This document shows positions 52,436 through 63,439 of a DNA stretch of 64,000 nucleotides, one piece after another. Position numbers and translations under genes: made by a program. Each line of letters opens with the position of its first letter. Position 1 is the stretch's first letter. Origin of the DNA: Bactrocera neohumeralis (Eukaryota; Arthropoda; Insecta; Diptera; Tephritidae); NCBI RefSeq assembly GCF_024586455.1, contig NW_026089624.1, forward strand, positions 25,686,069-25,750,068, in the 5' to 3' direction. Below the pieces are notes generated by a model that was not told the origin of the DNA, did not search any database, and worked only from the letters and a program-made list of their open reading frames with translations.

Positions 52436-53009
52436 GCTAACATTATTTTGTATAAGTGATGTGTATCGATCTTTTCTTTTCTAGTTGTAGGAATCATTTT
52501 ATTTATTTTTCTGTTATTTCTAAAATCTTCTGTTGAATACGAGTATTTATCCTATACTGTTTGTTATTGGAGTCAACGAGCATGGCCTGTATCATCTGTA
52601 GTCTCTGGAAATCATCAAAGTCTGGGGTGCTGGCGATGATTTTAAGTGTCGTGCCTAAAAAGTTTAAGCTTCATGTTTGACGGTGGTGAACGTTCACTGT
52701 TCGCAATAGTGTTTCGATGTGCATTATATCAGAATCTAGTATCTTCCTCATATGAGACTGGTTAAGTTTCTAGTCTCATCATTCATTGTTGTATACATCG
52801 TCAAGTTGGTGTAGTGGGTCAAGTAGCCGTAATGCTCCCAAACGATTGCGTCGCCGTCTAGGATAGGAATATAGTATAATATAATACTGTTCGTATAGTC
52901 CGTGAGTTTTTCCTATAAAGTTGTGGACAAAAGGAGTACTATTGAAATAAATCTGCAATTAAAGAGTGACATTAATTACATTTATGTGTTAGGGTGGTCG
53001 AAGGTTGTC

Positions 53010-53751
53010 CTTATGAACCCTCCTACCTTTTATAAGAACAGTGGTCCCTAGATCCTGTTCAACTAATTCTTCTGTATAAAGTGTGGTAAGTTTATTGCCT
53101 AGTCTTCGGTTACCCTTTACTAAGACCTTATCGCCGGTCTTATACGTCATATTCTGACAACCCTTATTATGATATGAGAGGTCAGTGGTCTGTACCTTTT
53201 CTATGCGATTTCGAAATGAGTCCGCAATAAAAGAATAAAAGATATCTATAGGCTTTTTTATTGGTAGTGGAATGAATTGACTTATTGTACTTTATAGTGG
53301 TTAATAAAATCAAATCAACAGTGTCATTCAGATTTCTTCCGAGTTTCAGGCACCTAGCTATTTCAGTCAAAGTACTGTGAAAACGCTCCACTTGTCCGTT
53401 AGATGCACTATGAAGTGGGGGAGCATTAAAAATTTTCGCATTATTGTATTCTAATAATATTGATTTTATGGTATTTGAGTTTAGAGACTTTTCATTGTCA
53501 CAGTATATTGTCTTAACGTTCGGAAAAATGTTCATTAGTTGTAATATAGGTGGTTTTACATCTATGATGGTCCTAGATGCAATTTTCTGCATCTTATCCT
53601 GATCCGTAGAGAAAATATCGACGTGCAATTTTTCTCCGATGCTACCTGGCACTGGCGTAGCTGCAATAACGTGTTTTATTGGATGTCGTTCGTATTTCGA
53701 TTTTAAACAAATTCGACAATTTGCTGCTACTTCGTTTGCCTTCTTAACCAT
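53010..53751 (-). pseudogene. Integrase of the second errantivirus-type element
   Basis: NCRICLKSKYERHP (end of the HHCC finger), LHVDIFSTD (first Asp), IYCDNEKSLNS (second Asp) and HSASNGQVERFHSTLTEIAR (Glu) are all present. The C-terminal tail YHNKGCQNMTYKTGDKVLVK is at about 53110-53165 in another frame after a stop at 53182. The catalytic triad is complete, unlike in the first element. Confidence 0.87.
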
Positions 53752-54614
53752 TTTTGGAAAAAAAATAGTCAGTTAAGATTTGCTTCACATTTTCTTGTGC
53801 CGCTCTATGAGCTCGGTTATGCTCGGCAACTATTATTTCGTTTTGGTCACCTTCATTGAAGATATCTGTAACCATTTTTTCTGTGTGACAGAATTTTATG
53901 TTAGGGTGGTGTTCAACCAGACGGTGCTGAATTTTTGCTAAAACTGGTAGAATAGCATTTACAACGCTGTCAATTATAGCCTCCTCCAGCGTTTTTAGCA
54001 GCGAATCTCTACAACAGAATGATATTATATGCCTGCTTTTTGATCCAAATATTATAAATGATCGCTTTGATAAGCTTTCACCCTCTTGAAGTATTATCTG
54101 ATTTCGGAAGCAATTGACCGGTTTATCCACCGTTTCAATGGTGTAGGTCAGTGACTCTTCGCTGTGCATAGTGGCACAGTCAGAGTGTGCTTCCGTTTCA
54201 ATTTCTATCATATTCATGTGTTGTCTTGACAATGCGTCGGCGACATGATTTTCTTTACCAGATTTATAAAGGATCTTTGCGTTGAAACTCTCTAAGAGAG
54301 ATTTCCAGCGTTTAATTTTAGTGTTTAGATTTTTATCCGAAACTGCGAACGTGAGAGGTTGGTGGTCAGTATAAATGTTCAACTGATTTACTCCATATAG
54401 ATAATTTCTTAAATTGTTAAGTGGCCCATACTATTGCTAAGAGTTCTCTTTCATTTGTTGCTAATTGTTCTTCTTTTTCTCTAAGAGTTCTCGATATCTT
54501 TGCTATGCTGTCAAAGTCTCTGATAAAACATCTATAATAACTTGCTAATCCCAAAAACGAACGAAGTCCGCGAAGAGTGGTTGGTTGTTCATAGCATTTT
54601 ATGCCATTGACCGT
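53744..54614 (-). pseudogene. RNase H and RT thumb of the second errantivirus-type element
   Basis: 54400-54614 reads LRGLRSFLGLASYYRCFIRDF and ATNERELLAIVWA with frame loss. 53744-54382 continues NIYTDHQPLTFAVSDKN, ILYKSGKENHVADALSRQ and ends in the integrase zinc-binding start (EHNRAHRAAQENVKQIL). The upstream RT is lost in the gap. Confidence 0.87.
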
Positions 54615-54714
54615 NNNNNNNNNNNNNNNNNNNNNNNNNNNNNNNNNNNNNNNNNNNNNNNNNNNNNNNNNNNNNNNNNNNNNNNNNNNNNNNNNNNNNN
54701 NNNNNNNNNNNNNN
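54615..54714. other. Assembly gap (100 N)
   Basis: Exactly 100 N. The Gypsy pol on the left and hAT on the right do not continue across it. Confidence 0.98.
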
Positions 54715-54994
54715 AATAAAAATTGCTATTTATTGCTTATAAATTTAAAAAAAATTTAATTATTTTTTTTATTTTCAATCAGTTACATAGATTCAATTAA
54801 GTATGCCCATGTTTTTGGGTTCTTTATAATAAAAAAATTATTATTTAATAATATTTATTATTTCTTATAAATTGAAAAAAATATATAATTCACTTTTTAT
54901 TTCGAATCAGTTACATGAATTAAATTAAAAATATACCTATGTATTTGGTATTATATATACATATATTATTTTGTCAAAAAACAAATAATAAAAA

Positions 54995-55350
54995 TCACAG
55001 ATCGATTTCTGTAGGAACTAATTTTAAATAGTATTTTAAAAATACAAGCGCATCCATTGTTTCATCGTTTAAACTAGATCTGATTTTAGTGCAAAGGCTT
55101 CCAGACACTGAAAAACAATGCTCGCATTCGACAATAGTTGGTGGTATTGTCTATAAAAAATTACAAGCAACCTCCAGATTGCTGCCAAGCCCGTCACCCC
55201 CAAGAAGTAAATTTATTTCCTTTGGTACCGCTTCCTCTACTGATAATGAGACATCTCTTTTTAAAACGCGAGATTCTTTGACAGTTTCTTGCAACCTTTC
55301 CTTCAACGTTTTTTCCTTTTCATTTTCGATTATTTTTTAATCGATATCGC
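54995..55350 (-). pseudogene. hAT transposase C-terminal dimerisation domain
   Basis: KERLQETVKESRVLKRDVSLSVEEA and TIPPTIVECEHCFSVSGSLC, then RSSLNDETMDALVFLKYYLK, is the hATC dimerisation signature (family pattern: IPxTSxxxERxFSxAGxL). One stop (TAA/TAG class) lies between the two blocks. It ends at a natural-looking TGA at 54995-54997. Confidence 0.88.
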
Positions 55351-55599
55351 GATTCTCAACAAAAACCAGTGCTGTAACTTTGATCAAACAGTGTTGTAAA
55401 GTACTAAATTCTTACTAATTGTTTTTTGGCAATGTTCATCTATTGTAAATACAACTTTGTTTATGAAAAAATAATAATTAACAGTGTTTAAAAAAAGAAG
55501 ACAAAAATCCCGAATGTCCCGGGAAATTAATTTTAAATCCCGGGAGGAGTTTTAAGTCCGGGATCCCGGGATTTCGGGAGCCCGGGAGTGGGAGCTCTA
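54995..55599 (-). mobile_element. Deleted hAT element: C-terminus joined to a terminal end
   Basis: On the minus strand the right terminus reads TAGAGCTCCCACTCCCGGGC from 55599, followed by repeated CCCGGGAT/ATCCCGGG words to about 55510. The element then jumps to the transposase C-terminus (55350-54995). Everything from the BED finger through the catalytic core is missing. Confidence 0.78.
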
Positions 55600-56102
55600 A
55601 TGTACATATGTATGTATGTGGCTTGCATTTGCTTTCGCAAACATACAGACAAATATGCCAAAGAAATAATACATTATATGTACATATATGCCATACAAAT
55701 TCTATTGGTATATAGGGAAATGATAACGTATATAATGATATTCTTGAATAAAACACGCTTCGTCGGTGTCAGTCCAAAAACTAAAACTATAATTTATTAC
55801 ATCAAATGTTACAAGCTTAATCTAAGTTCTCTTATATACATATAACTTACTACTAATTACAACAAATAAATGTTGAACTCTCTCTCTCATCCTTTCCTTA
55901 ATATTAACTGTTACATTTTTATACATGTACATATTGATATTATTATATATACATATATAAATATGTATATATATAGAGAGAGAGATAGATATGCATATAT
56001 ATAAGTATATATGTATATATATATATATGTACATATGTATATCACTCCTCCACCACCAGATAAAGCAGTCCTTGCTGAATCTTTAATTATTTCAACTTAT
56101 TA
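55600..56102. repeat. Spacer with TA/CATA/GAGA microsatellites
   Basis: 55600-55700 has TACATATGTATG repeats; 55940-56042 has long (TA)n/(TATG)n with an AGAGAGAGA run. The sequence CTTTCGCAAACATACAGACAAAT at 55632 recurs at 62855. No gene. Confidence 0.8.
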
Positions 56103-56756
56103 TTAAGATATTTGAAATTTAGTTTTTCGCTTAACTTGAGTTTTATATATTTTTTTAAACTTTCCTTCTTTCTTGTAATCTGTAACTTTCTTATATTTTG
56201 GTTTTGACGTGCTTACTCTATTATTGTTAACAATATGATTTAAAAAGTTATCTTCAGTCACCCTATTTGTTTTGATATTTATTCTGTTTATTTTGTCTGT
56301 GTTTTTGTTATGCAATATTTGTGAAAATTTTAATACTTCTTCCTGAGAGACTAGGTTATTTAAAAGTTCAATTGGCCGAATTTTAGTTGTTGAATGGATC
56401 GCATTGTTATAAGAGACTATTGCTTTAAACACTTTATCTTGAAGTTCAACTATATTAGTTTGATCTGCGCTGAATAAACGTAAGTATATGTTCATTTAGC
56501 GTACCCTGCAGTCTCTCTTCATCTGCATTCCCAGTTTTTAAATAAGTTGTGGTTGTATGTAAATTTATCCCTTGTTCTTTTAAAAACTCCCTTATAACAA
56601 CAGTGTCTAGTTCATTATATAATATTATATTATTTGGTCTACCTAAATATTGTATCCTTTCCTTAAACGCTTTAAGAACTGAAACCCAAGTTCTGTCTTT
56701 CAGTTTATGGGCATGCGGTGAGTTTATCAATACTCTTCAAGTACATGGCTCCGCGT

Positions 56757-57339
56757 TGTGGACATGTATATGTGACTATATCTCCCTCAAGTTTATTTAA
56801 AACTATGTCATTAATTTCGTCCACGCTATTGTTTCTCGCCGCCAATATTGCCCTTTGACACATCCATTGGTTATCTTTATTTTCTATTTCGCTGATGTCA
56901 GGGTAAACTTTTTATATTAAATCCTCAATGTTACGTACTCTTACTCCTAAATCGCGGTCAATTTAAATTTTATTTTGAAAATGAGGTATTTTCCCGTCTC
57001 CTACTAAAACTAATTTTGAAGGGAAAGTTATACTACCTCCCCCCAAATGGGCTCTCATATTTGTCGATAATTTTAAAATCAAAGTTCGGGAATTCTGTGA
57101 GGCCCAACGTTGAGATCGTTCAGCGCTTGATTCCCGTTGTCGGTTCGCCAAAGTTCGGAAATTTTGTGAGGCTAGATGCTGCGAATGTTCAACGCTCGAT
57201 TCCCTAGCACGGTTTTGTTCATGATTGCTCGTTGAGTACCCAACCTATGCATATTCTCATCCTTTCATTGCTGCGCAAAACTCGCAGCTGCTTTGCAGTA
57301 GCAGTCTGCCGAGAAAGCTGAGTTCTTTTTCTAGGCATT
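56757..57339 (-). pseudogene. Helitron RepHel remnant
   Basis: It starts MPRKRTQLSRQTATAKQLR at 57339, an N-terminus typical of Helitron proteins. Two 23-residue repeats of the RESSxERSQRxASQN type follow (69-bp DNA repeat, 57081-57218). The frame then joins LILKLSTNMRAHL (helicase, near 57065) and continues to NQWMCQRAILAARNNSVDEI (near 56830-56890), a PIF1-like helicase segment. Several stops. The Rep HUH domain and helicase motifs I-III are gone. Confidence 0.82.
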
Positions 57340-57888
57340 ATAGTGACAAAGAAAGAACTTAGAAAATTAATAAAAAGAATGTAGAAAAAAGAAATGTAAG
57401 ATTAATAATCAGGAACCTAATTATTTTTACCTGCACTTGGTATTTACGTAAACTGAATATTTTGTCAAAAGAATTACCGAACAACACATTTATTTGGATA
57501 AAGATTAATATTATTATGTTAAAACAACTCTAACAAATAATTTCGACCAAATTAGTTATCACAAGAACGGTACACACAGACTTTTTTTTAGATCATTAAA
57601 AGAGAAATAATTCTTTCATACATAACTTTTGTGTATCTTGAACCGCTTTCGCAGCGCAAGGAACGGAAGCCCTCAAAGATAAAAAATTTCCCCCTTTTTT
57701 TTACACATTTACCACTGTTTCTTCGCTCCTATTGGTCGCAGCGTGATACTATATAGTCTATAGCCTTCCTCGATAAATGGATTATCCAACACAAAAATAA
57801 TTATTCAATTCGAACCAGTAGTTTTGGAGATTAGCGCGTTCAAACAAACAAACAAACAAACTCTTCAGCTTTATAATATTAGTATAGA
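56757..57888 (-). mobile_element. Deleted Helitron
   Basis: The 5' terminus reads, on the minus strand from 57888, TCTATACTAATATTATAAAG. It is followed by GCGCGCTAATCTCC-like and CATTTATCGAGGAAGGCTAT words, the recognisable animal Helitron 5' end, inserted after an A. The coding remnant joins the N-terminal region to the extreme C-terminal helicase region; Rep and most of the helicase are deleted. The 3' CTRR end was not found; the boundary at 56757 is where integrase coding sequence resumes. Confidence 0.83.
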
Positions 57889-58290
57889 TGTGTACGTTGT
57901 CATTATGTCTCTCTGGGGTTGGTGTTATATTAAATTTATGATTCTCTGGGCTTCTATCCTATTTCGCCTAGAAATGTCGCACTTATTTATATACTTTTGT
58001 ATCTCCTTTTGCAATTTTGGGTAAAAGTAATTATTTCTAATTTCTTCAATAACTTCAGTAATACCTCTGTGGTTATTCTTTAAATGAGTTTTTTTATTAA
58101 TTGTAACAACTGCTCTCTATTTACTAGGTCTTTTATAAAAGAGTTAGATTTAAGTACCATAAGTAGCTTGTCTTTTGCAAAATACTTAATGCAATTTAAT
58201 TGAAATTCGCGAAATAAAACTATACTTGGGCAAAAAACGACTACCAAACCTTTGGCAGGTAATTTATCTTTCATAAAATTTAAAAGCTTA

Positions 58291-58609
58291 TTTTTCAGCT
58301 ATTAACCCCGCAGCCGTTGTCCGGTGTACAATTATGTGTTTTGAAATGAAAAGAAAGTTAAATTTATCATTTCATTTTTGTTTTTGAAGTTATACTTCTT
58401 ATACGAGTTCGGAAAAGGTTGCGATAGATTCAGGTTGCGCAACCTTGCTCAATATGAATCTACGCAACCTTGTCTGCGAAGATGTTCGAGCAGCAAGCGA
58501 AGCGGTGACCATCGGTGATCGTTTGTTCGTTTCTTTCGGCACAGCTCGGCTTTTCTACCAACAACACAATGTTGCCATGCTTATGTTGTTGTTGTTTTTG
58601 TAGAACAAT
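58291..58609. other. Non-coding spacer
   Basis: Contains a GGTTGCGCAACC palindrome (58433-58444) and further copies of GGTTGCG nearby. No gene recognised. Confidence 0.5.
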
Positions 58610-58639
58610 GTTTCAATTTTTGGTTGGTGACATATTCAA

Positions 58640-58790
58640 TTAAAAATAAATTCTGTTGGGATTCGAACCTACGTGCTCGTCGTAACTTTTCAAGCGCTTA
58701 CCACCAACACCACCATTGACACTTGTATTGCGTTGTCCTAATTATGGTTTGGTTATGCATGAAAGAAATATACAATGGATCGCCGATTGT
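58640..58790 (-). mobile_element. tRNA-like SINE, copy 1
   Basis: On the minus strand GGTGTTGGTGGTAAGCGCTT (A-box-like) precedes GTAGGTTCGAATCCCAACAG, which contains a perfect B-box (GGTTCGAATCC). Similarity to the copy at 62.7 kb continues upstream of the A-box for about 60 bp, so this is a dispersed repeat and not a tRNA gene. No plausible cloverleaf was evident. Confidence 0.65.
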
Positions 58791-59400
58791 TACCTCTTTC
58801 CTTGCTGCTGCTGCGCATATGTATGTTTGTATGCTTGTGCATTATTGAAGTTATGCTTCTTTTTCTTTCGTTTGTCTTTCATTTCTGCGAATTCTCAACT
58901 ATTTTGCGTATATTTTGGTTGAAATACTCTGCGTTGGCCGTTGAAAAATTAAGGCTATACTTTACAGGGTCATTTCTGTAGTTAGTCTTCATTTAAATTT
59001 TTTGGAAATCGACCCGCGATGACGAGGTATATCGTTTTATCTGACAGCGTGAGGTTTATGAACTTCATTTCTAATATTGTGTTGTGGCATATTAGAAATG
59101 ATGTTTCTTCGAAAATCGCTCGCTTACAACGGATAAAACGACTTCTGAGTGGTGATTTTAATGAATAAATTCCAAGGTTTTACGCAAAAACAATGCGGTC
59201 AATAAGTACAGTACGCTTATGTATGCTTGCGCATTATTTTTCTTTCGTTTGTCTTTCATTTTTGCGAATTCTGAACTATTTTATGTGACTTTATTTCTTT
59301 CGTCTCTCTTTTTTTTTGTGCGAATTCTTTGAATTTCTTAACGCGCACATGCGTATACATTTGAGCGATTCAAGTTTCAAAGAAAAAAATCCATGGTGAA
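58791..59400. repeat. Spacer with a duplicated CTTTCG/CTTTCATT segment and a small hairpin
   Basis: 58830-58915 (TGCTTGTGCATTAT...CTTTCGTTTGTCTTTCATTT...GCGAATTCT) recurs at 59218-59280. Between them, 59065-59077 and 59089-59101 form a perfect 13-bp hairpin with an 11-base loop, set inside a looser inverted repeat (ATCGTTTTATC / GGATAAAACGA). Confidence 0.7.
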
Positions 59401-59411
59401 AATATTGTAGC

Positions 59412-62373
59412 GCTCTTTGATTTTTTGGATCCTTTTGGTGAGAAAATAACTGAAACAAAATTTGAGCTCATTCGGATAAGATTTAGAACCGCCTCAACGA
59501 CGTAAAATTTTACCACTGGTTATGTTATTCAATTTAGTGAATATTGATAAAAAAAATGCAATAGTTTTTTATCAATATTTATTTCGAACATATCAATCTT
59601 AGTTTATTTTTCTCTTTGGCTTTAAAGAACGTGTTTCAAAGAGCGAGAAGAAATAGCAAAGCAAAGCAAAATGCAAAAATAGCGGTACTTTAACGTAAAA
59701 ATTGGCGTCGACTGCGGAATAAGTGTATTTTGTCAGTTTTGATTTGCTCTCAAACAGAAGCAGTCTGTACGTTTAAATTGCTGTAAATAATAAATTATTT
59801 TGTAATAATTTGTTATAATCTTGTAATAATTTGACTAATATGTAATAATATGACTTCTACGCTATCTAAAAGTACAATTCATCTGATTGGCAAATCCAAA
59901 CCTTGCTTTGATGGCAGGCTGTTACCAACGGTTCTTGATACTTTACAAGTTTATTTTTTCCATCATTCAGAACTTAATGAATCTCAAAGAGATAGCGTAT
60001 GTATGGTGTAAAGCAAATATTCCAATTGTTGAGGGGCGGAATATTATAAGAAAAATGACATCAATATTGGATGAATATCGCAATATCTGCCGGAATAAAA
60101 ATCGCAGAAGTTATGTGCAGATTGCTAAAGAAAATACGTTTATGGAAAACATTAATTTAATCTTTGACATAGCTCATCATGATGCTTTGAATTTAATAAA
60201 AATCGAAGAAGATAAGCAATTTTTATTAGACCAAAGGTCAGAATGAAAGTATGTGATGGGTAGAGTAGACGTAAAATATGTGCAAAAAAAAGAAATAAAA
60301 GCAGCGAAGGTATTGAAAATGATGGACAGAGTTGAAAAAGAAGAAATCAGAAAACGAAAAACATTAGAACCTGCGACGCTTTCAACCTCTCTTAGTGACA
60401 AAGAGTCTGATCATGATGATGATAAAGATGATGACTTTATTAGTCAAAATAAAACATTAATACCGCGAAATAAAGAAATTAAACAGCGTAAAATAATGTC
60501 AGGAAATCTTGCGTCCGCATTAGATCGCACGAACACCAGTAACAGGAAAGTTAATTTTGGTTTTTATGTTGACATGTATTTTAACAATATACTTATTTCT
60601 TTAATACAAATTATAGGAAAGCAGCCTATATTCTTTCAGCAGTTGCTCAAGCGTATAGTGCGGATCATGCTTCTGAAACTGTTTTATCAATCAGCACCAT
60701 TCGTAGAATGCGTAGTCAGTTCTGAAGTCAACATGCTTCAAACCTTAAGGGAATATTCTCGCCCAATGTTCCTTTAGTTATACATTTTGATGGAAAATTA
60801 CTACCTGCAATTTCATGGGGGCCATCTAAGGACGATCGAATTGCCATTGTCGTCTCCGGCTTAAACACTGAAAAACTGCTTGGAGTACCCAAAACTGAGA
60901 AAAGTACCGGAGAAGAAATTTCACAAACAGTTTTTGCAGGTATAAAGATGTGGAATATGTGCCATCAAATTGTCGGAATGTCTTTTGATACCACTGCATC
61001 AAATAGGGGTCGTTTAAAAGGAGCATGCGTACTTTTGGAGCAGAAACTGAAAAAAAAAATACTTTGGCTAGCTTGTCGGCACCACATCTTTGAAGTAATT
61101 TGCGGAGATGTTTTTAAAGCATTATTTGGTTCAACATCTGGCCCCGGCGTAAAAATATTTAGTTCATTTCGGGAATTTCGGCCAAACATTAATCGAAGCG
61201 AATACGAGAAATGTTCTGATAGTCGAATTAGTAATGAATTACTCTCATTTAAAATAGAAACAATAGCTTTTGCAAGCGATATTTTAAAGAAAAATTCAGG
61301 GCAATTGTTAAGAGAAGATTACCGTGAATTATTAGAACCAACGTTGATATTCTAGGGAGAAACTCCTCCACGCGGTATCAGTTTTCGTACTCCTGGCGCA
61401 TTTCATCACACGGTTGGATGTCAAAATTGCTCTATGTTCTAAAAATTTGCCTTTTTCGAAGTCAATTCCATCATGATGAACCCCAGCAAAAGGCTTGTGT
61501 TGAGTTCGGTATATTTATTACATTAATATACGTAAAAGCTTGGATACAAAGTCCAAATGCCTGTGACGCACCTTATAATGACTTAAATCTAATAAAATAT
61601 TTTTCTGAGTATAACACCACATCAAAAATAATATCAGAGACCGCAACAGCTGCATTAAGTCGACACTTATGGTATTTAAGCGAAGAACTAGCTCCAATTG
61701 CCCTTTTCTCAGATTTGGTACCTAAAACAATGAAAAGTTTGATGGTGACTCGAATAAATGAGTTCAAAATGCAAAAGCCTGTTAAAAGATTTGTTAAATA
61801 TATTGGTATAGAAGATCTGAGTGATAAAACAATAGCCTTTTTCATTGGTCCTGCTTCTCATACTTTATTTGAAATATTGAAATTGGATGTCACTTTTCTA
61901 AATGAAGACATAGACTCGTGGAATCAAAGCAAATCTTTTAATGAATCAAAAAAATATATAATGGCTTTGAAAGTCGTAAATGATAGTGCTGAAAGAGCAA
62001 TTGCTCTAGCATCAAATTTTAATCACTCTTTAACGACAAACGAGAGCGAAAACCAATTTCTATTACAAGTTGTGGAGAGTCACCGTAAAAACTTCCCTAA
62101 TTGTAATAAAAGCACTTTGTTTCAAAATATTTGAATGTGAAAATATGTAACAAAAAATTAAATAATATGAATTATATAATAAAAAATGTATTTACCAATG
62201 ATTTTCCAGTAAAATTAGACATATGTATGTACAAATTATATTAAATTTTTTTTTTGATTCAGCATATATTAGTGAATTTTGAATTCGTTGAGGCAGTTCT
62301 AAATCATATCCGAATGAGCTCAAATTTTTTTTTAGTTATTTTCTCACCAAAAGGATCCAAAAAATCAAAGAGC
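59412..62373 (+). mobile_element. DNA transposon of an unclassified family with ~89-bp TIRs
   Basis: 59412-59500 and 62285-62373 are inverted repeats (GCTCTTTGATTTTTTGGATC at the outer end, CCTCAACGA at the inner end) with about six differences; weaker similarity extends outward. A transposase-like ORF on the plus strand fills the interior. No target duplication was determined. Confidence 0.8.
59850..62134 (+). pseudogene. Transposase-like protein of the unclassified family
   Basis: Start MTSTLSKSTIHLIGKSKPCF at 59850, then a frame change near 59995 into VWCKANIPIVEG (to 60246), and an acidic/basic linker (60253-60540). The core follows: HFDGKLLPAISWGP (60783), SGLNTEKLLGVPK, GMSFDTTASNRGRLKGACVL (60975), LWLACRHHIFEV (61063), then a C-terminal part 61418-62134 with LWYLSEELAPIALFSD, NDSAERAIALASNFNHSLT and QFLLQVVESHRKNFP. 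FDG, FDTTASN and CRHHxxE look like the acidic triad region of an RNase-H-fold transposase, loosely reminiscent of hAT. Stops occur near 60246, 60777 and 61355. Similar proteins occur widely in arthropods as uncharacterised proteins (recalled, not searched). Confidence 0.65.
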
Positions 62374-62478
62374 TCTTCAACATTTCAAAGTTTTACAATT
62401 TTGAACCGCCCTAGTATACATATGTACATTCATATGAGCATGTGCAGATACACTAGATAGGATAGAAAGATGTATGCC

Positions 62479-62657
62479 TTTTAACATCGTATACTATACT
62501 AATAAATATTTTTCGTACTAATAGAAATTAAATTTATCACAGCAATATTATGTATATTATATTATATATTATTATATATTAGGTACTATATTGCTGTGAT
62601 AAATTTAATTTCTATTAGTAAGAAAAATATTTATTAGTATAGTATTACGATGTTAAA
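62479..62657. repeat. 179-bp fold-back repeat
   Basis: Arms 62479-62548 and 62588-62657 are inverted copies (TTTTAACATCGTA... / ...AGTATTACGATGTTAAAA) differing by about one indel and one or two bases. The 39-bp centre is almost pure A/T. No coding capacity; MITE-like. Confidence 0.88.
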
Positions 62658-62679
62658 ATGCAAAAATTAAAGACTAAGT

Positions 62680-62810
62680 CCGTCGAGATACGAACCTGCG
62701 TTCACATTGTGACTTTTTATGTGCTTACCACCAACACCACTATTGACACTTTCGTGGCGTTGTCTTAAGTATGGTTTGGTTATGCATGTAAGAAATATAC
62801 GATGGTTCAA
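62680..62810 (-). mobile_element. tRNA-like SINE, copy 2
   Basis: GGTGTTGGTGGTAAGCACAT followed by GCAGGTTCGTATCTCGACGG parallels the copy at 58.65 kb; its B-box has one substitution (GGTTCGTATC). Upstream words GGTTATGCATG-AAGAAATATAC are also shared. Confidence 0.65.
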
Positions 62811-63430
62811 ATAATTTTGTTTAAGTATAGAAATATGCTTTTGTAGAACATTTGCTTTCGCAAACATACAGACAAATGTGCAAACGACATAATATCTGTA
62901 TGATTGTTTCGCATTTTGCTCTACGCCTGTCAAATTTCTGTACAAAAATCGACTGAAATGCATGAAAAAATAAAATGGACAACTAGGGCAAATAATTTTA
63001 AAAAAATTTATTGATAATTAAATATAAATGAAAATACATGTAAATTTACTTAAATTTATTTAAATTTATTAAAAAACCTATTTAAATTTATTAAGAAACT
63101 TATTTAAATTTATTGAAAAACTGCGAAGAAAAATAAAAAGAAAATTCATTTTACTTTGGCCCAGGCTTGTGCGCAATACAAATGCAACGTCAATAATGAA
63201 TACAAGAAATTGACTGAACACCATGATATAAGATATACAAATTATAACATGACAACCCAATTCGAAGAGTACAAAAGAGAGATGGTTACGCTGCATTTCC
63301 CTTTCCGAGTCAAAATTCCTTCATTTAGACTTTGCTTTATAAAGTGTGCATTAAATTCATAATGTTCTAGTTTTCTTTCATACAAAATGATATGCATTTC
63401 TGAATATCACTAAGAAGTATAACTTCTTCC
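62811..63430. other. AT-rich spacer with TAAATTTATT repeats
   Basis: 63040-63118 repeats (AAACTTA)TTTAAATTTATT about four times. 62855-62880 shares CTTTCGCAAACATACAGACAAAT with 55632. No gene recognised. Confidence 0.55.
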
Positions 63431-63439
63431 GCGCGTAGG

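Larger units (their letters stand above)
50944..52900 (-). pseudogene. env-like gene split by a LINE fragment
   Basis: The upstream piece (about 52490-52900) contains SLNFLGTTLKIIAS after a degraded basic site, matching the corresponding block of the env at 21-22 kb. The downstream piece (51418-51825 and 50944-51415) has paired Cys, then LGHLDTLSLNYLQ, a transmembrane segment of about 22 hydrophobic residues (VFIVIITTVIILVLL) and a ~70-residue basic tail ending at 50944. Stops occur in both pieces and a LINE scrap sits between them. The gene is dead. Confidence 0.78.
50944..54614 (-). mobile_element. Second errantivirus-type element (pol 3' half and env)
   Basis: Minus-strand order from right: RT thumb (54383-54614, cut by the gap), RNase H and integrase zinc finger (53744-54382), integrase core and tail (53010-53751), env N-terminal part (52490-52900), LINE scrap (51827-52245), env C-terminal part (50944-51825). 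50860-50943 may be the start of a truncated 3' LTR. It is only distantly similar to the element at 20.7-27 kb. Confidence 0.83.
56103..58290 (-). pseudogene. Gypsy-type integrase split by a Helitron
   Basis: The integrase N-terminal region is on the minus strand at 57893-58290. It includes THLKNNHRGITEVIEEIRNN, YFYPKLQKEIQKYINKCDI (the HHCC finger, slightly eroded) and an upstream tether. The catalytic core resumes at 56745 with MYLKSIDKLTA and runs to 56103: LYNELDTVVIREFLKEQGI, TGNADEERLQGTLNEHI and YNNAIHSTTKIRPIELLNN, then a Lys-rich tail. It is a third Gypsy lineage, distinct from the two errantivirus-type elements. Frame changes and stops are present. Confidence 0.78.

Noticed and set aside
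58650..58735. A functional tRNA gene (clear B-box GGTTCGAATCC)
   Set aside because: Similarity to the 62.7-kb copy extends well outside a tRNA, and I could not build acceptor and anticodon stems; a SINE explains it better.
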